A stretch of DNA of 64,000 nt from Micromonospora sp. HM5-17 (GCF_003762835.1 NZ_RJWA01000008.1:62001-126000), one strand, 5' to 3'; counted from the first letter of the stretch, positions 18,585 to 29,068 are shown. Made by a program: numbers and translations. Notes: generated from the letters alone by a model not told the origin.

Positions 18585-19028
18585 GTGTCCGCGGTCGACC
18601 CGGGCGGCGACGTGGCGCGGAGTCCGGTCGGGCCGGTGCCGGGCGATCGGCTCGCCCGGGACCTCGCGGACCTGGCCCGCCAGGAGGCGATGCGGCTGCG
18701 GGGCGAGCTGTTCGGCTCGGCCCGGCGGGCCGGGCTGGGCGCGGGACTGCTGGCCGGGGCCGGGATCGCGACCGTGCTGGGGATCGGTGCGGTGTCGGTG
18801 CTGGCCCGGCGGACGCTGGAGGCGAGGATGCCGGCCGGCCGGGCGGCGGCCGTCCTGGCCGCCGGGTACCTGGGCGCCGCGGTGCTGTTGGCCGGCGCCG
18901 GTGTGGTTCGGCTGCACGCGGCGGCCGGCTGGTCACACCGGCTGGCCGGTGACCTCCGTCGGGCGGTGGCGGCGGTACGTGCCGGGGGCACCCCGCCCGA
19001 CCGTCCGGGTCCCGTCGGGCACCCCTGA
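18585..19028 (+). CDS. Small membrane protein, phage-holin-family (Holin-X / DUF1469)-like
   Basis: 147 residues. GTG 18585 is preferred over GTG 18576 because GGGAGG at 18571-18576 would otherwise overlap the start. A polar segment with RLARDLADLARQEAMRLRGEL (amphipathic helix) precedes two hydrophobic helices (about 48-75 and 84-107) and a basic tail. This is the pattern of the actinobacterial Holin-X/DUF1469 proteins, which are usually housekeeping membrane proteins rather than phage lysis proteins. It is a single gene, convergent with the ccm operon. Confidence 0.7.
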   Translation: MSAVDPGGDVARSPVGPVPGDRLARDLADLARQEAMRLRGELFGSARRAGLGAGLLAGAGIATVLGIGAVSVLARRTLEARMPAGRAAAVLAAGYLGAAVLLAGAGVVRLHAAAGWSHRLAGDLRRAVAAVRAGGTPPDRPGPVGHP

Positions 19029-19076
19029 CTGTCCGGCGGGCCGCTCCACACTCCGTCGCCGCGTCACCGGTCGCGC

Positions 19077-20000
19077 TCAGCCGTCCCCGAGCAGGCGCCG
19101 GACCTCGGCGGCGGCCGGGTGTCCGGGTGCCCGGTCGAGGAACCGGCGCAGGGTGTGGACCGAGGCCGCGGGGTCGCTGTCGCGCTGCGCGAGGCCGAGC
19201 ATGAGCAGGGCGTCGGGGGTGTCGGGCCGGGCGGCCAGGACTGTCTCGGCGAGCCGGGCCGCCTCGGCCGTCTGCCCGAGCCGGATCAGGATGAAGGCGA
19301 ACCGTAGGCGAATCTCGTCGGCCGGACGTCGCTCCAGCGCGGTCCGGTAAATCTCGGCGGCGGCCTCGTACCGGCCCTGCTCCTCCGCCGCCCGGGCCAG
19401 CGCGAGCAGGTCGAGCACCGGGTCCGCGGCGATGGCCGGACCCGGCCGCCGGGCTGGTTCCGGAGCGGTGGCCAGACGCGGGGCGGCCACGGCGACACCG
19501 CCGACCAGGGCCAGCACGGCGACGGCACCCGCGGTCCAGACCCCGGCGGCGGTGACCGGCGGCGGGGGCCGGCGGGTGGGTCGGGGCGGTGCCGGCCGTG
19601 CCCCGGGGGCCGCGCCGCGACGCCGGCGATGGGTACGCAACGCCGATCCGGCCCCGACCCCGAGCGCGAGCACCGGGACCAGCCAGAGCAGCAGCCCCCA
19701 GCCCTGGGCGGGGGGCGTGGCCAGCACCTCCGCACCGTACCGGCGGACCAGGTACGTCCGGACCTCCTCCGGGCTGTCGCCGGCGCGGAGCCGGGCGGCG
19801 ATGACCTCGCGGATGGCGGCGGCGATCGGCGACCGGGAGTCCGCCACCGACTCGCCCTGGCAGGCGGGGCAGCGCAGCTCGGAGCTGAGCCGACGCGCCG
19901 GGTCGTCGTCCGCCACCCGCACCGACCGGTACGTCCCGAGCACGGCGCCGAGCAGCAGGACCAGCAGGACGGCCGCGCCGACTGCCCGCCGTGGCCTCAC
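19077..20000 (-). CDS. ccmH: CcmH-CcmI fusion: heme-lyase thioredox subunit with C-terminal TPR domain
   Basis: 307 residues from GTG 20000, whose start overlaps the ccmG stop (GTGA). An N-terminal helix is followed by the CcmH signature LRCPACQGES (redox cysteines about 46/49) and the three-helix CcmH fold. Two membrane helices then flank a basic Pro-rich loop, and the last 110 residues contain TPR-like helical repeats (ARAAEEQGRYEAAAEIYRTA) as in CcmI/CycH. In System I these parts reduce the apocytochrome CxxCH disulfide and hold the apoprotein for CcmF. Many Proteobacteria have separate ccmH and ccmI, while fusions are known. Last gene of the six-gene ccm operon. Confidence 0.88.
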   Translation of the reverse strand: MRPRRAVGAAVLLVLLLGAVLGTYRSVRVADDDPARRLSSELRCPACQGESVADSRSPIAAAIREVIAARLRAGDSPEEVRTYLVRRYGAEVLATPPAQGWGLLLWLVPVLALGVGAGSALRTHRRRRGAAPGARPAPPRPTRRPPPPVTAAGVWTAGAVAVLALVGGVAVAAPRLATAPEPARRPGPAIAADPVLDLLALARAAEEQGRYEAAAEIYRTALERRPADEIRLRFAFILIRLGQTAEAARLAETVLAARPDTPDALLMLGLAQRDSDPAASVHTLRRFLDRAPGHPAAAEVRRLLGDG

Positions 20001-20562
20001 GGGGCGCCCAGCAGCCGGGTCAGCCGCCGGTCGAGCCAACCGGCGGTCACCGGGCCGGACGTCCGGTCCGCGATCCGGCCCTGGGCGTCCACCAGGAACG
20101 TCTCTGGCACCCCGAATGCCCCCCAGCTCACGGCGGTGGCTCCGGTCGGGTCCGGCACCACGGTCAGCTCCACCGCCCCCGTCTCGGCGAGTAGTGCCCG
20201 TATCGCCGCCTCGCCGTCCCGGACGGCGAGCCCGAGCACCTGGAGATCCCGCGACGCCCAGCGGCGCTGCGCCGCGACGAGCAGTGGTAGTTCGTCCCGA
20301 CACGGCCCACACCAGGACGCGAACAGGTTGACCAGCACGACCCGGCCGCGGAACGCGGCGAGGTCGACCGGCGCGCCGGTGAGGCTCCGGCCGGCCAGCG
20401 GTGGTGCGGGCGCGCCCGGTGCGGTCACCGGTGACCCGGTGGAGCGGGATCCGGTGCCGGCCACGCCGACGGCCACCGTCGCGCCGAGGGCGCCGATCGC
20501 GAGCAGCGCCAGCGACGGTACCCACCGGAGCCGGCGGCCCGGCCACCCGGCCGGCGGCCGGG

Positions 20563-20566
<4 letters not shown>
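19997..20566 (-). CDS. ccmG: CcmG/DsbE-like thiol:disulfide oxidoreductase (TlpA family)
   Basis: 189 residues. The N-terminal membrane anchor (about 15-37) is followed by a thioredoxin-like domain with WCGPC in FASWCGPCRDEL and the CcmG/ResA cis-Pro signature GVPETFLVD. In cytochrome c maturation it reduces CcmH or the apocytochrome cysteines outside the membrane. ATG 20566 overlaps the ccmF stop (ATGA), and its own stop overlaps the ccmH start, so translation is coupled. Confidence 0.92.
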
Positions 20567-22541
<1,975 letters not shown>

Positions 22542-22545
<4 letters not shown>

Positions 22546-22949
22546 CGGGCCGTCCCCGGCGAGGTCGCGCCCGCCGGCCGGTACTCGTTGTCGTGCCGGA
22601 CGAGCACCTGGTCGGAGCGGAACACGCCGTCGGGCCCCAGGACACCCTCCACGACCGCGTCCTGGCCGGCCCGGAAGGTTTCCGGGGGCACTCCCTGCTG
22701 CCGTACGGTGATCTCGTGTCCGTCCGCGGCAAGTCGGAAGACGGTCTGTCCGCGGTCGTGGCGGATCGAGCCGGGCACGACCACGCCGCTCAGCCGGGTC
22801 CGGCCGGCTCCGGCATCGGGATCGGCCGCCAGCTCGGCCGGTGTGCGGTAGTAGCTGAGGGTGTCGCGCAGGCCCGCCTGGACGAGTAGCCCGGTACCGG
22901 CGAGAAGCACGGTGGCCAGGGCGAGACCGGCACGGTTCGGCCGGGTCAC
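22542..22949 (-). CDS. ccmE: Cytochrome c maturation heme chaperone CcmE
   Basis: 135 residues: an N-terminal membrane anchor (about 7-27) and an OB-fold domain. It ends with VLVRHDNEYRP, in which His and the Tyr four residues later match the heme-binding His130/Tyr134 pair of E. coli CcmE. It therefore belongs to the His-type rather than the Cys-type (archaeal) CcmE group. It carries heme covalently from CcmC to CcmF. GTG 22949 overlaps the stop of the small ccmD-like gene. Confidence 0.92.
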
Positions 22950-23134
22950 CGGGGCCTCCGGGGCGGGGGTGCGGGGCGGCGCGCCGCCCTACCGGCGGGT
23001 CGGTGGCGGCGGACCGGGGCGTCCCCGGTCCCGTCGGTGCGAGGGCTGGGATGGACGGCGCTCCACCGGATGGCCCAGGCGGCGGTGGCGGTGGTGAGGC
23101 CGAGGCCGGCCAGCACGGCGACCCACCCGTTCAC
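22946..23134 (-). CDS. ccmD: CcmD-like small membrane protein
   Basis: 62 residues from GTG 23134 (MNGWVAVLAGLGL...). One membrane helix near the N-terminus is followed by a strongly basic, Arg/Pro-rich cytoplasmic tail. Sequence similarity to CcmD is not readable, since CcmD proteins are short and variable. The position between ccmC and ccmE, the size and the topology match CcmD, which binds CcmC and CcmE and aids release of holo-CcmE. Both ends overlap neighbours by 4 nt. Confidence 0.7.
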   Translation of the reverse strand: MNGWVAVLAGLGLTTATAAWAIRWSAVHPSPRTDGTGDAPVRRHRPAGRAARRPAPPPRRPR

Positions 23135-23934
23135 CGGGTCTCCACCGGGTTCGGCGCCGCCGTCGGAACCGAGCCGCCCGGCGTGGGTTCGAGTGCGGCC
23201 AGCCGGCGCAGGAAGAGCCACGTTGCGGTGGTGGTGAACGCGGCCAGGCTCAGCAGCAGGGCGGCCGCCATCAGCGGGTCGATCGGCGGTCGGTCCGGCG
23301 CGAGAATCGTCGCCGGCTGGTGCAGGGAGCGCCACCAGACCACCGAGAAGTGCACCAGCGGCACCAGGGCGAACCCGGCGACGCCGACGACCGCGGCCGG
23401 CCCGCCGACCCGGTGCGTGGCCGGGACGCCGCGTCCCTCGCCGAGGACGCGCCGGGCGGCCAGGTAGCCGGCGTAGGCCAGCAGGAGCAGGACGGTGCTG
23501 ACCAGCCTCGGGTCCCAGGCCCACCAGGCACCCCAGACCGCCCGGCCCCAGAGCGCGCCGAGCGCGATGGTCAGCGTGGTCAGCCCGACCCCGAGCTCCG
23601 CGGCGACCCGGGCCCGCCGGTCCCAGCACGGGTCGCGGGTGGCGAGGTAGCCGAGGCTGCTCGCGAGCACGGCGGCGAAGGCCAGGTAGGCGGTCCAGGC
23701 AGCCGGGACGTGCAGGTACATCAGCCGCTGGGCGTCCCCCTGGACGGCGTCGGGCGGTGCGATCAGCAGGCCGGCGGCCGCGGCGGCGGTGGCCAGGCCG
23801 CCGGCCAGCCAGCCCAGGCTGCGCCGGTCGGCCGCCGCGCGCCGGTCGCCGGCCCGGGGCGTACGCGCCACGCCGGGCCGGTCGTCGGTGTCTGCGGTCC
23901 GGACGGCGCCGGACCCGGATTGAGCAGGGCCCAC
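23131..23934 (-). CDS. ccmC: Heme exporter / heme-handling protein CcmC
   Basis: About 267 residues if GTG 23934 is the start. An upstream ATG in frame would add residues read from the AT-rich promoter region and is less likely. Six membrane helices are visible. The WWD motif is WGAWWAWDPRLVS, and the two heme-ligand histidines lie in YLHVPAAW and LVHFSVVWW. CcmC loads heme on CcmE. First gene of the ccm operon, transcribed away from the cytochrome oxidase operon. Confidence 0.9.
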   Translation of the reverse strand: MGPAQSGSGAVRTADTDDRPGVARTPRAGDRRAAADRRSLGWLAGGLATAAAAAGLLIAPPDAVQGDAQRLMYLHVPAAWTAYLAFAAVLASSLGYLATRDPCWDRRARVAAELGVGLTTLTIALGALWGRAVWGAWWAWDPRLVSTVLLLLAYAGYLAARRVLGEGRGVPATHRVGGPAAVVGVAGFALVPLVHFSVVWWRSLHQPATILAPDRPPIDPLMAAALLLSLAAFTTTATWLFLRRLAALEPTPGGSVPTAAPNPVETR

Positions 23935-24049
23935 GCCGACGATGATGCCGGAGTGACGTACGGTTAGGGAGTTAAACCGCAAAAGCACTAAAAGCATTAT
24001 TTGTCCGGTTAGCCTGGGGTGACGGCCGGACAAGGGAAGGTGGTGACCG
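23935..24049. promoter_or_regulatory. Shared divergent promoter region of the ccm and oxidase operons
   Basis: 115 bp, with an A/T-rich core at 23962-24003. A direct repeat AAAAGCA occurs at 23981-23987 and 23990-23996 (9-bp period) and may be a regulator site. CATTAT at 23995-24000 could serve as a -10 element toward the oxidase genes. One short region must drive both ccm and the c-type respiratory genes, which fits their joint use. Confidence 0.5.
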
Positions 24050-25072
24050 GTGGCGGGCGGGGAGTGGGCGGGGCACCGCCGGCCGCTCGCGCCGGTCGCC
24101 CGGATCGTCGGTTGCGGGCTGCTCGTCCTGCTTGGCGGCTGTTCCGGCGGGGCGCCCTCCACCCTGGACCCGGCGGGGACCGGGGCCCGGCGGGTGGAGG
24201 GCCTGTGGTGGCTGCTGTTCTGGATCTCGGTTGTCGTCTTCGCGGAGGTCATGGCGCTGCTGGCCTGGGCGCTGGTGTTCCGGCGCCGCCCGGACCGCCG
24301 GATCAGTCGCGTCGAGCCGACCCGCTTCGTGGTCGTCGCCGGCGCCGGTGTGCCCTTCGTCATCCTGCTGGCGGCGTACGGCGTCGGCCTGCGCGACCTC
24401 GCCGCCCTGCGCCAGCCCGAGTCCCCACCCGCGGTCACGGTCGACGTGACCGGGCACAAGTGGTGGTGGGAGGTGCGGTACGCCGGGGTGGACGGGGCGA
24501 CGGCCAACGAGATCCGGATCCCCGTCGGCGAGCCCGTGCGGGTGCGGCTGCGTACCGTCGACGTCCTGCACAGCTTCTGGGTACCGCAGCTGATGCCGAA
24601 GACCGACCTGATCGCCGGCAAGGTCCGCGAGACCTGGCTACGGGCGGAGCGGCCGGGGGAGTACCGGGGGCAGTGCGCCGAGTACTGCGGCCTCCAACAC
24701 GCCCACATGGCGCTCCAGGTGGTGGCCCAGCCCCGCGCCGAGTTCGACGCCTGGCTGGCCCGGCTCGCCGCGCCGGCGGCGACGCCGGACAGCGACGCCG
24801 AACGCCGTGGCCAGCAGGCGTTCCTCCAGGGAACCTGCGTCGCCTGCCACACCGTCCGGGGCACCGCCGCCACCGGCACCGTCGGGCCGGACCTCTCCAC
24901 CCTGGGCGCCCGGTGGAGCCTGGGTGCGGGGGCGGTCCCGAACGACGGCGGGCACCTGGGCGGCTGGATCGTCAACTCGCAGACCGTCAAACCGGGCAAC
25001 GCCATGCCGCCGCAGCCGGTCGACGCGGCGGCCCTTCCCGACCTGATCGCCTACCTGGAATCGCTGCGGTAG
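24050..25072 (+). CDS. coxB: Cytochrome c oxidase subunit II with fused cytochrome c (caa3 type)
   Basis: 340 residues from GTG 24050, behind GGGAAGG. The N-terminus is a lipoprotein-like signal (LVLLGGC). Two membrane helices (about 52-75 and 92-112) precede the CuA cupredoxin domain, whose ligands are visible as His in VLHSFW and Cys/Cys/His/Met in GQCAEYCGLQHAHM. A C-terminal class I cytochrome c domain follows, with heme site CVACH (about 264) and an axial Met in GNAMPPQP. It accepts electrons from cytochrome c and passes them to subunit I. The fused heme domain defines the caa3 type, which differs from the usual actinobacterial aa3 subunit II. Confidence 0.95.
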   Translation: MAGGEWAGHRRPLAPVARIVGCGLLVLLGGCSGGAPSTLDPAGTGARRVEGLWWLLFWISVVVFAEVMALLAWALVFRRRPDRRISRVEPTRFVVVAGAGVPFVILLAAYGVGLRDLAALRQPESPPAVTVDVTGHKWWWEVRYAGVDGATANEIRIPVGEPVRVRLRTVDVLHSFWVPQLMPKTDLIAGKVRETWLRAERPGEYRGQCAEYCGLQHAHMALQVVAQPRAEFDAWLARLAAPAATPDSDAERRGQQAFLQGTCVACHTVRGTAATGTVGPDLSTLGARWSLGAGAVPNDGGHLGGWIVNSQTVKPGNAMPPQPVDAAALPDLIAYLESLR

Positions 25073-25082
25073 GAGCGGACCG

Positions 25083-27017
25083 ATGCCGTCGAGCACCGCC
25101 GCCGCGCGCGGCACCCGTCCCGGTCCGGAGGCGATGGCGAGCCTGACCCGTCACTGGGCGGAGGCGCCGAGCCTGCGGACCTGGTTCGGCACCGTGGACC
25201 ACAAGCGCATCGGCCGACGGTACCTGGTCACGGCAGCGGTGTTCTTCGGCTTCGCCGGGGCCAGCGCCGTGGCGATGCGCACCCAGCTCGCCGGGCCGGA
25301 GGCCGGCATCCTGTCGCCCCGGGAATACAACCAGCTCTTCACGATGCACGGCACGGCGATGATCTTTCTGTTCTCGACGCCGATGCTGTTCGGGTTCGGC
25401 AACTTCCTGGTCCCGCTGATGATCGGCGCTCGGGACATGGCCTTCCCCCGGCTGAACGCCTTCGGCTACTGGGTGTTCCTCTTCGCCGGGCTCTTCATGT
25501 GGGCCAGCGTGCCGGCCGGTGCGGCCCCCAACGGAGGCTGGTTCGCGTACGTGCCGCTGACCGACGAGCGGAACACGCCCGGCCTGCACCTCGACGTCTA
25601 CACCCTGGGGTTGCTCTTCCTGGGCATCTCGACCACCTCCGGCGCGGTCAACTTCATCGTCACCGCGCTCAAGCTGCGCGCTCCGGGCATGTCGCTCAAC
25701 CGCGTGCCGGTCTTCGTCTGGGCCATCGTCGCCACCTCGTTCATGGTGCTCGTCGCGCTACCGGTGCTGAATCTCGACAACGCCCTGCTCTTCCTCGACC
25801 GCCGCTTCGACACCCGGTTCTTCGAGCCGGAACGGGGCGGGAACGTCCTGCTCTGGCAACACCTCTTCTGGATCTTCGGCCACCCGGACGTCTACATCAT
25901 CGTGATGCCCGCCCTCGGCATCGTCTCCGCCGTGCTCCCGGTCTTCTGCCGACGCGGGATCGTCGGATACCCGCTGATCGTGTTCTCGATCGTCGCGATC
26001 GCGATCATCTCGTTCGGAGTCTGGGTGCACCACATGTTCGCCACCGGCCTGCCCCAGCTGTCCTACGGATTCTTCAGCGCGGCGAGCACGGTCATCACCA
26101 TCCCGTCCGGCCTCCAGATCTTCGCCTGGCTCGCCACGATGCTGGTCGGCCGGATCGTCGTGAGCGTGCCGTTCCTCTTCGTCGTCGGCTTCCTCGTCAC
26201 CTTCGTCGTCGGCGGCGTCACCGGCGTGATGTTCGCGTTGACCGCCTTCGACCAGCAGACCACCGACACCTACTTCGTGGTGGCGCACTTCCACTATGTC
26301 CTCTTCGGCGGCGCCGTCTTCCCGATCCTCGCCGGCGTCTACTACTGGCTGCCCAAGATGACGGGTCGGATGTTCAGCGTCCGGCTCGGCCGGTGGGCGT
26401 TCTGGCTGGTCTTCGTGGGCATGAACCTCACCTTCTTCCCGATGCACGTCTCGGGGCTGCTCGGCATGCCCCGCCGCGTCTACACCTACCCCGGCGGGCT
26501 GGGCTGGGACCCGTGGAACCTGCTCGCCACGATCGGGGCGTACGTCGTGGCCGCCGGCCTGCTGCTCGTGGCCGTCGGGGTGGTGCACGCGCTGCGCCGC
26601 GGCGCACCGGCGCCGGACGACCCGTGGGGCGGCGACAGCCTGGAGTGGACCACCAGCTCGCCCCCGAAGCCGTACAACTTCCCGGTCATTCCCCGGGTAC
26701 ACAGCCTGCATCCGAACTGGGACCCCCGCACCGTCGAGTCGACCGGGCCCGGGGCCACCGAGGACCGGATCCTGGCCGAGGGGCGCACAACGCTGTGCAC
26801 CAGCGAGCTCGACGGCCGATACGAACGGCCGGTGGAGATGCCGGAGGAGACGCGGAAGCCGCTGCTGGCCGCCGTCGGGCTGCTGATGGTCTTCCTCGGC
26901 CTGCTCCTCGCCTGGTACTGGGTCGCCGCCGCGGGCGCCGCCCTCGTCATCGGCACCCTCGCCGCCTGGCTCTGGCCGCCGCGGCGGACGCCGCAGGAGG
27001 CGGGGGTGGCGGGATGA
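25083..27017 (+). CDS. coxA: Cytochrome c oxidase subunit I with C-terminal extension
   Basis: 644 residues, ATG 25083 after AGGAGCGG. The 12-helix core has heme a His in TMHGTAMIFLF, CuB His and cross-linked Tyr in HPDVYI, the CuB pair in WVHHMF, and heme ligands in VAHFHYVLFGG. The otherwise conserved Glu of HPEVY (D-channel) is Asp here. The last 120 residues add a hydrophilic segment and two extra membrane helices, resembling fused subunit IV-like extensions of caa3 oxidases. It catalyses O2 reduction with proton pumping. Confidence 0.95.
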   Translation: MPSSTAAARGTRPGPEAMASLTRHWAEAPSLRTWFGTVDHKRIGRRYLVTAAVFFGFAGASAVAMRTQLAGPEAGILSPREYNQLFTMHGTAMIFLFSTPMLFGFGNFLVPLMIGARDMAFPRLNAFGYWVFLFAGLFMWASVPAGAAPNGGWFAYVPLTDERNTPGLHLDVYTLGLLFLGISTTSGAVNFIVTALKLRAPGMSLNRVPVFVWAIVATSFMVLVALPVLNLDNALLFLDRRFDTRFFEPERGGNVLLWQHLFWIFGHPDVYIIVMPALGIVSAVLPVFCRRGIVGYPLIVFSIVAIAIISFGVWVHHMFATGLPQLSYGFFSAASTVITIPSGLQIFAWLATMLVGRIVVSVPFLFVVGFLVTFVVGGVTGVMFALTAFDQQTTDTYFVVAHFHYVLFGGAVFPILAGVYYWLPKMTGRMFSVRLGRWAFWLVFVGMNLTFFPMHVSGLLGMPRRVYTYPGGLGWDPWNLLATIGAYVVAAGLLLVAVGVVHALRRGAPAPDDPWGGDSLEWTTSSPPKPYNFPVIPRVHSLHPNWDPRTVESTGPGATEDRILAEGRTTLCTSELDGRYERPVEMPEETRKPLLAAVGLLMVFLGLLLAWYWVAAAGAALVIGTLAAWLWPPRRTPQEAGVAG

Positions 27018-27094
27018 GCCGGCGCCGCGATCGATTCGGCTGGCGTGCGTCGGTGCGTCACGACGTCGCCGAGCGCACCGAGGAGACGGCATGA
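27014..27094 (+). CDS. 26-residue Arg-rich bridging ORF
   Basis: ATG 27014 overlaps the coxA stop (ATGA), and its own TGA overlaps the coxC ATG at 27091 (ATGA). The peptide begins MSRRRDRFGW and is basic, without a membrane helix. It may simply relay ribosomes from coxA to coxC by termination-reinitiation, or be a small oxidase-associated peptide. It has the same layout as the ORFs at 41514-41657 and 50086-50163. Confidence 0.4.
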   Translation: MSRRRDRFGWRASVRHDVAERTEETA

Positions 27095-27711
27095 CCCCCG
27101 CCGATCTCCGGACGGCGCTCCGCCCGGCCGGGCTGGTCACCGAGCAGCCGGTCGGCCGGTCGACGGCGTGGTGGGGGGTGATGCTGTTCATCGCCACCGA
27201 GGGCACCGTCTTCGCCGCGCTGCTCGGCAGCTACTTCTACCTGCGGTTCCAGCACGGCGTGCCGTGGCCGCCGGACGGGATCGCGCAACCGGACCTGCGG
27301 TTGCCGCTGGTCATGACGGCGGTACTGGTGCCCAGCAGCCTGCCGGTGGCCTGGGCCGAGGCCGGCATCCGACGCGGCCGACGCTGGCAGGTGAGGGCCG
27401 GGCTGCTCGCCACCCTCGTCATGGGTGGGACCTTTCTCGGCCTGCAGGGGATGGAGTACCACGAGAACCTGCGGGAGTACACCGTCACCACCAACGTCTA
27501 CGGGTCGCTGTTCTACGTCATCACCACCTTCCACGGCGCGCACGTCACGGTCGGACTGTTCATGGTCTGCTGGCTTCTCGCGGCCGCGGGGCGCGGGGGC
27601 GTCAGCGCCCGCCGGCCCGAGCCGGTCCGCGTCGTCGCGTACTACTGGCACTTCGTCGACGCCGTCTGGGTGGCGATTCTGTTCACCGTCTACCTCTCGC
27701 CGAGGCTGTGA
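27091..27711 (+). CDS. coxC: Cytochrome c oxidase subunit III
   Basis: 206 residues with five predicted membrane helices. Family motifs are visible: FIATEGTVFAALLGSYFYLR near the N-terminus, GMEYHEN in the middle, and TTFHGAHVTVG plus YYWHFVDAVWV near the C-terminus. Subunit III stabilises subunit I and the oxygen path. The gene overlaps the following small membrane-protein gene by one base. Confidence 0.94.
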   Translation: MTPADLRTALRPAGLVTEQPVGRSTAWWGVMLFIATEGTVFAALLGSYFYLRFQHGVPWPPDGIAQPDLRLPLVMTAVLVPSSLPVAWAEAGIRRGRRWQVRAGLLATLVMGGTFLGLQGMEYHENLREYTVTTNVYGSLFYVITTFHGAHVTVGLFMVCWLLAAAGRGGVSARRPEPVRVVAYYWHFVDAVWVAILFTVYLSPRL

Positions 27712-28109
27712 TGAGCGAGCGTGTGTCGTCCCGCGCCGCGCTCGTCGGTGGACTGCTGCTGTGGTTCGCCGTACTCGGCGGGGCGCTCTCCTGGGCCGTA
27801 CACTCGCTGGCCGCCTGGAGCATCGACGAACTCGCCTGCGAGGCCGGGCACGACGACCTCGCCGGCGTCCCGCTGGTCGGCGCCATCGCGCTCGCGGTCC
27901 TCCTCCCGGCGGCCGGGGCCACCGCCGCGCTCGTCGTCTCGGTGCTCGCCTGGCGGCGTCTCCGCCCGGAACCGCGCGAGGACGGTGACCGGGCGACGGG
28001 TCGGGCCCACCTGCTCGCCGTCGTCGGCCTCTGGTTGAACCTGCTGGCGCTGGCCATGATCGTGTTCGGCGGCGTCGCCGCCCTGGTGCTGCCGCCATGC
28101 CAGCGCTGA
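27711..28109 (+). CDS. Oxidase-operon membrane protein of unknown function
   Basis: 132 residues, ATG 27711 using the last base of the coxC stop. Three hydrophobic helices (about 8-32, 53-78 and 101-126) are joined by charged loops. There are no metal-binding motifs beyond isolated Cys and His. The position between coxC and ctaG suggests an assembly factor or a small subunit similar in place to subunit IV. The family was not recognised. Confidence 0.7.
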   Translation: MSERVSSRAALVGGLLLWFAVLGGALSWAVHSLAAWSIDELACEAGHDDLAGVPLVGAIALAVLLPAAGATAALVVSVLAWRRLRPEPREDGDRATGRAHLLAVVGLWLNLLALAMIVFGGVAALVLPPCQR

Positions 28110-29068
28110 CCGACGGATCGGCCGGCGGGGGACCGCTGGCGTACGGCGACCCGGTGACGCAGGCCTGGAGCAACCTGCTGGTGGTCACCGTCCTGGCGTT
28201 GCTCTGCGCCGGGTACGGGCGCGGGGTGCACGAGCTGTGGAGCCGGCGCGGCACCGGGGCCGTCGTCGCCCGCTGGCGGGTTGCCGGGTTCGCCCTCGGT
28301 ATCGCCGCGGTGCTGGTCGCCTCGACCGGCCCGGGGCACGTGTGGGCGGAGCGGTCGTTCGCGGGTCACATGGGCCAGCACATGATCCTGCTGGTGGTCG
28401 CCGGTCCGGCGCTGGCCGCCGCGGCGCCTGGCCTGCCGCTGGCGCTGGCCGCCCCACGACGGCTGCGCCGTCGCTGGGCCCGGTGGCGTACCTCGACGGC
28501 TGGCTCCTGGGTCCGCCGCCGCCCGGGCGCCCTCGCGGTGCTGGCCGGCGTCCTGCACGCGGCCGTGCTCTGGGGCTGGCACCTGCCCGCCCCCTACCGC
28601 CTGGCGGCCGAGCACGGCCTCGTCCACGCGGCCGAGCACGCCTCGTTCGTCGTCGCGGCGGCGCTGCTCTGGTCGGTGCTGCTCGGTGCCGACCGGCACC
28701 GGATCTCCGGTCCGGCCGCCGTGTTGGTGCTGGTCGCCACGATGCTGGCCGCCTCCGCTCTGGGCGCGGCCCTGACCCTGGCGCCCGGTCCGGTCTACCC
28801 GGCCGGGATCCTCGCGCCCCACGGCGGCGACCCCGAGGCCGACCAGCAACTCGCCGGGCTGCTGATGTGGATTCCGATGGATGTGGCAGTGCTGGTGGCG
28901 GCGTCGGTGGTGTTCCTGCGCTGGCTCGCCGGACTCGACCGGGCGCTGCCGCGCGCGTCCGGGCTGCCGCCCGAGGGTCCCGCCGGACCCGTCCCCCGCG
29001 GGCCGGCCCGGGCCGATCCGATCGACCGCGCGCCGGCTCGTCCGGCGGCGGGGAAGGACACCCGATGA
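28097..29068 (+). CDS. ctaG: CtaG-like cytochrome c oxidase assembly factor (caa3 type)
   Basis: 323 residues, overlapping the previous gene by 13 bp. Seven hydrophobic helices carry family features: GHMGQHMILL, WGWHLPAPYR, HAAEHASFV and AGLLMWIPMD. The His/Met-rich GHMGQHM is typical of the Bacillus CtaG family needed for active caa3 oxidase, presumably for CuB insertion. The last 40 residues are a Pro/Arg-rich cytoplasmic tail. The stop overlaps the cytochrome c start. Confidence 0.92.
   Translation: MPALTDGSAGGGPLAYGDPVTQAWSNLLVVTVLALLCAGYGRGVHELWSRRGTGAVVARWRVAGFALGIAAVLVASTGPGHVWAERSFAGHMGQHMILLVVAGPALAAAAPGLPLALAAPRRLRRRWARWRTSTAGSWVRRRPGALAVLAGVLHAAVLWGWHLPAPYRLAAEHGLVHAAEHASFVVAAALLWSVLLGADRHRISGPAAVLVLVATMLAASALGAALTLAPGPVYPAGILAPHGGDPEADQQLAGLLMWIPMDVAVLVAASVVFLRWLAGLDRALPRASGLPPEGPAGPVPRGPARADPIDRAPARPAAGKDTR

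Noticed and set aside
18585-19028. Holin-like gene as evidence of a prophage
   Set aside because: Holin-X/DUF1469-type proteins are common chromosomal membrane proteins in actinobacteria and no other phage gene is nearby.
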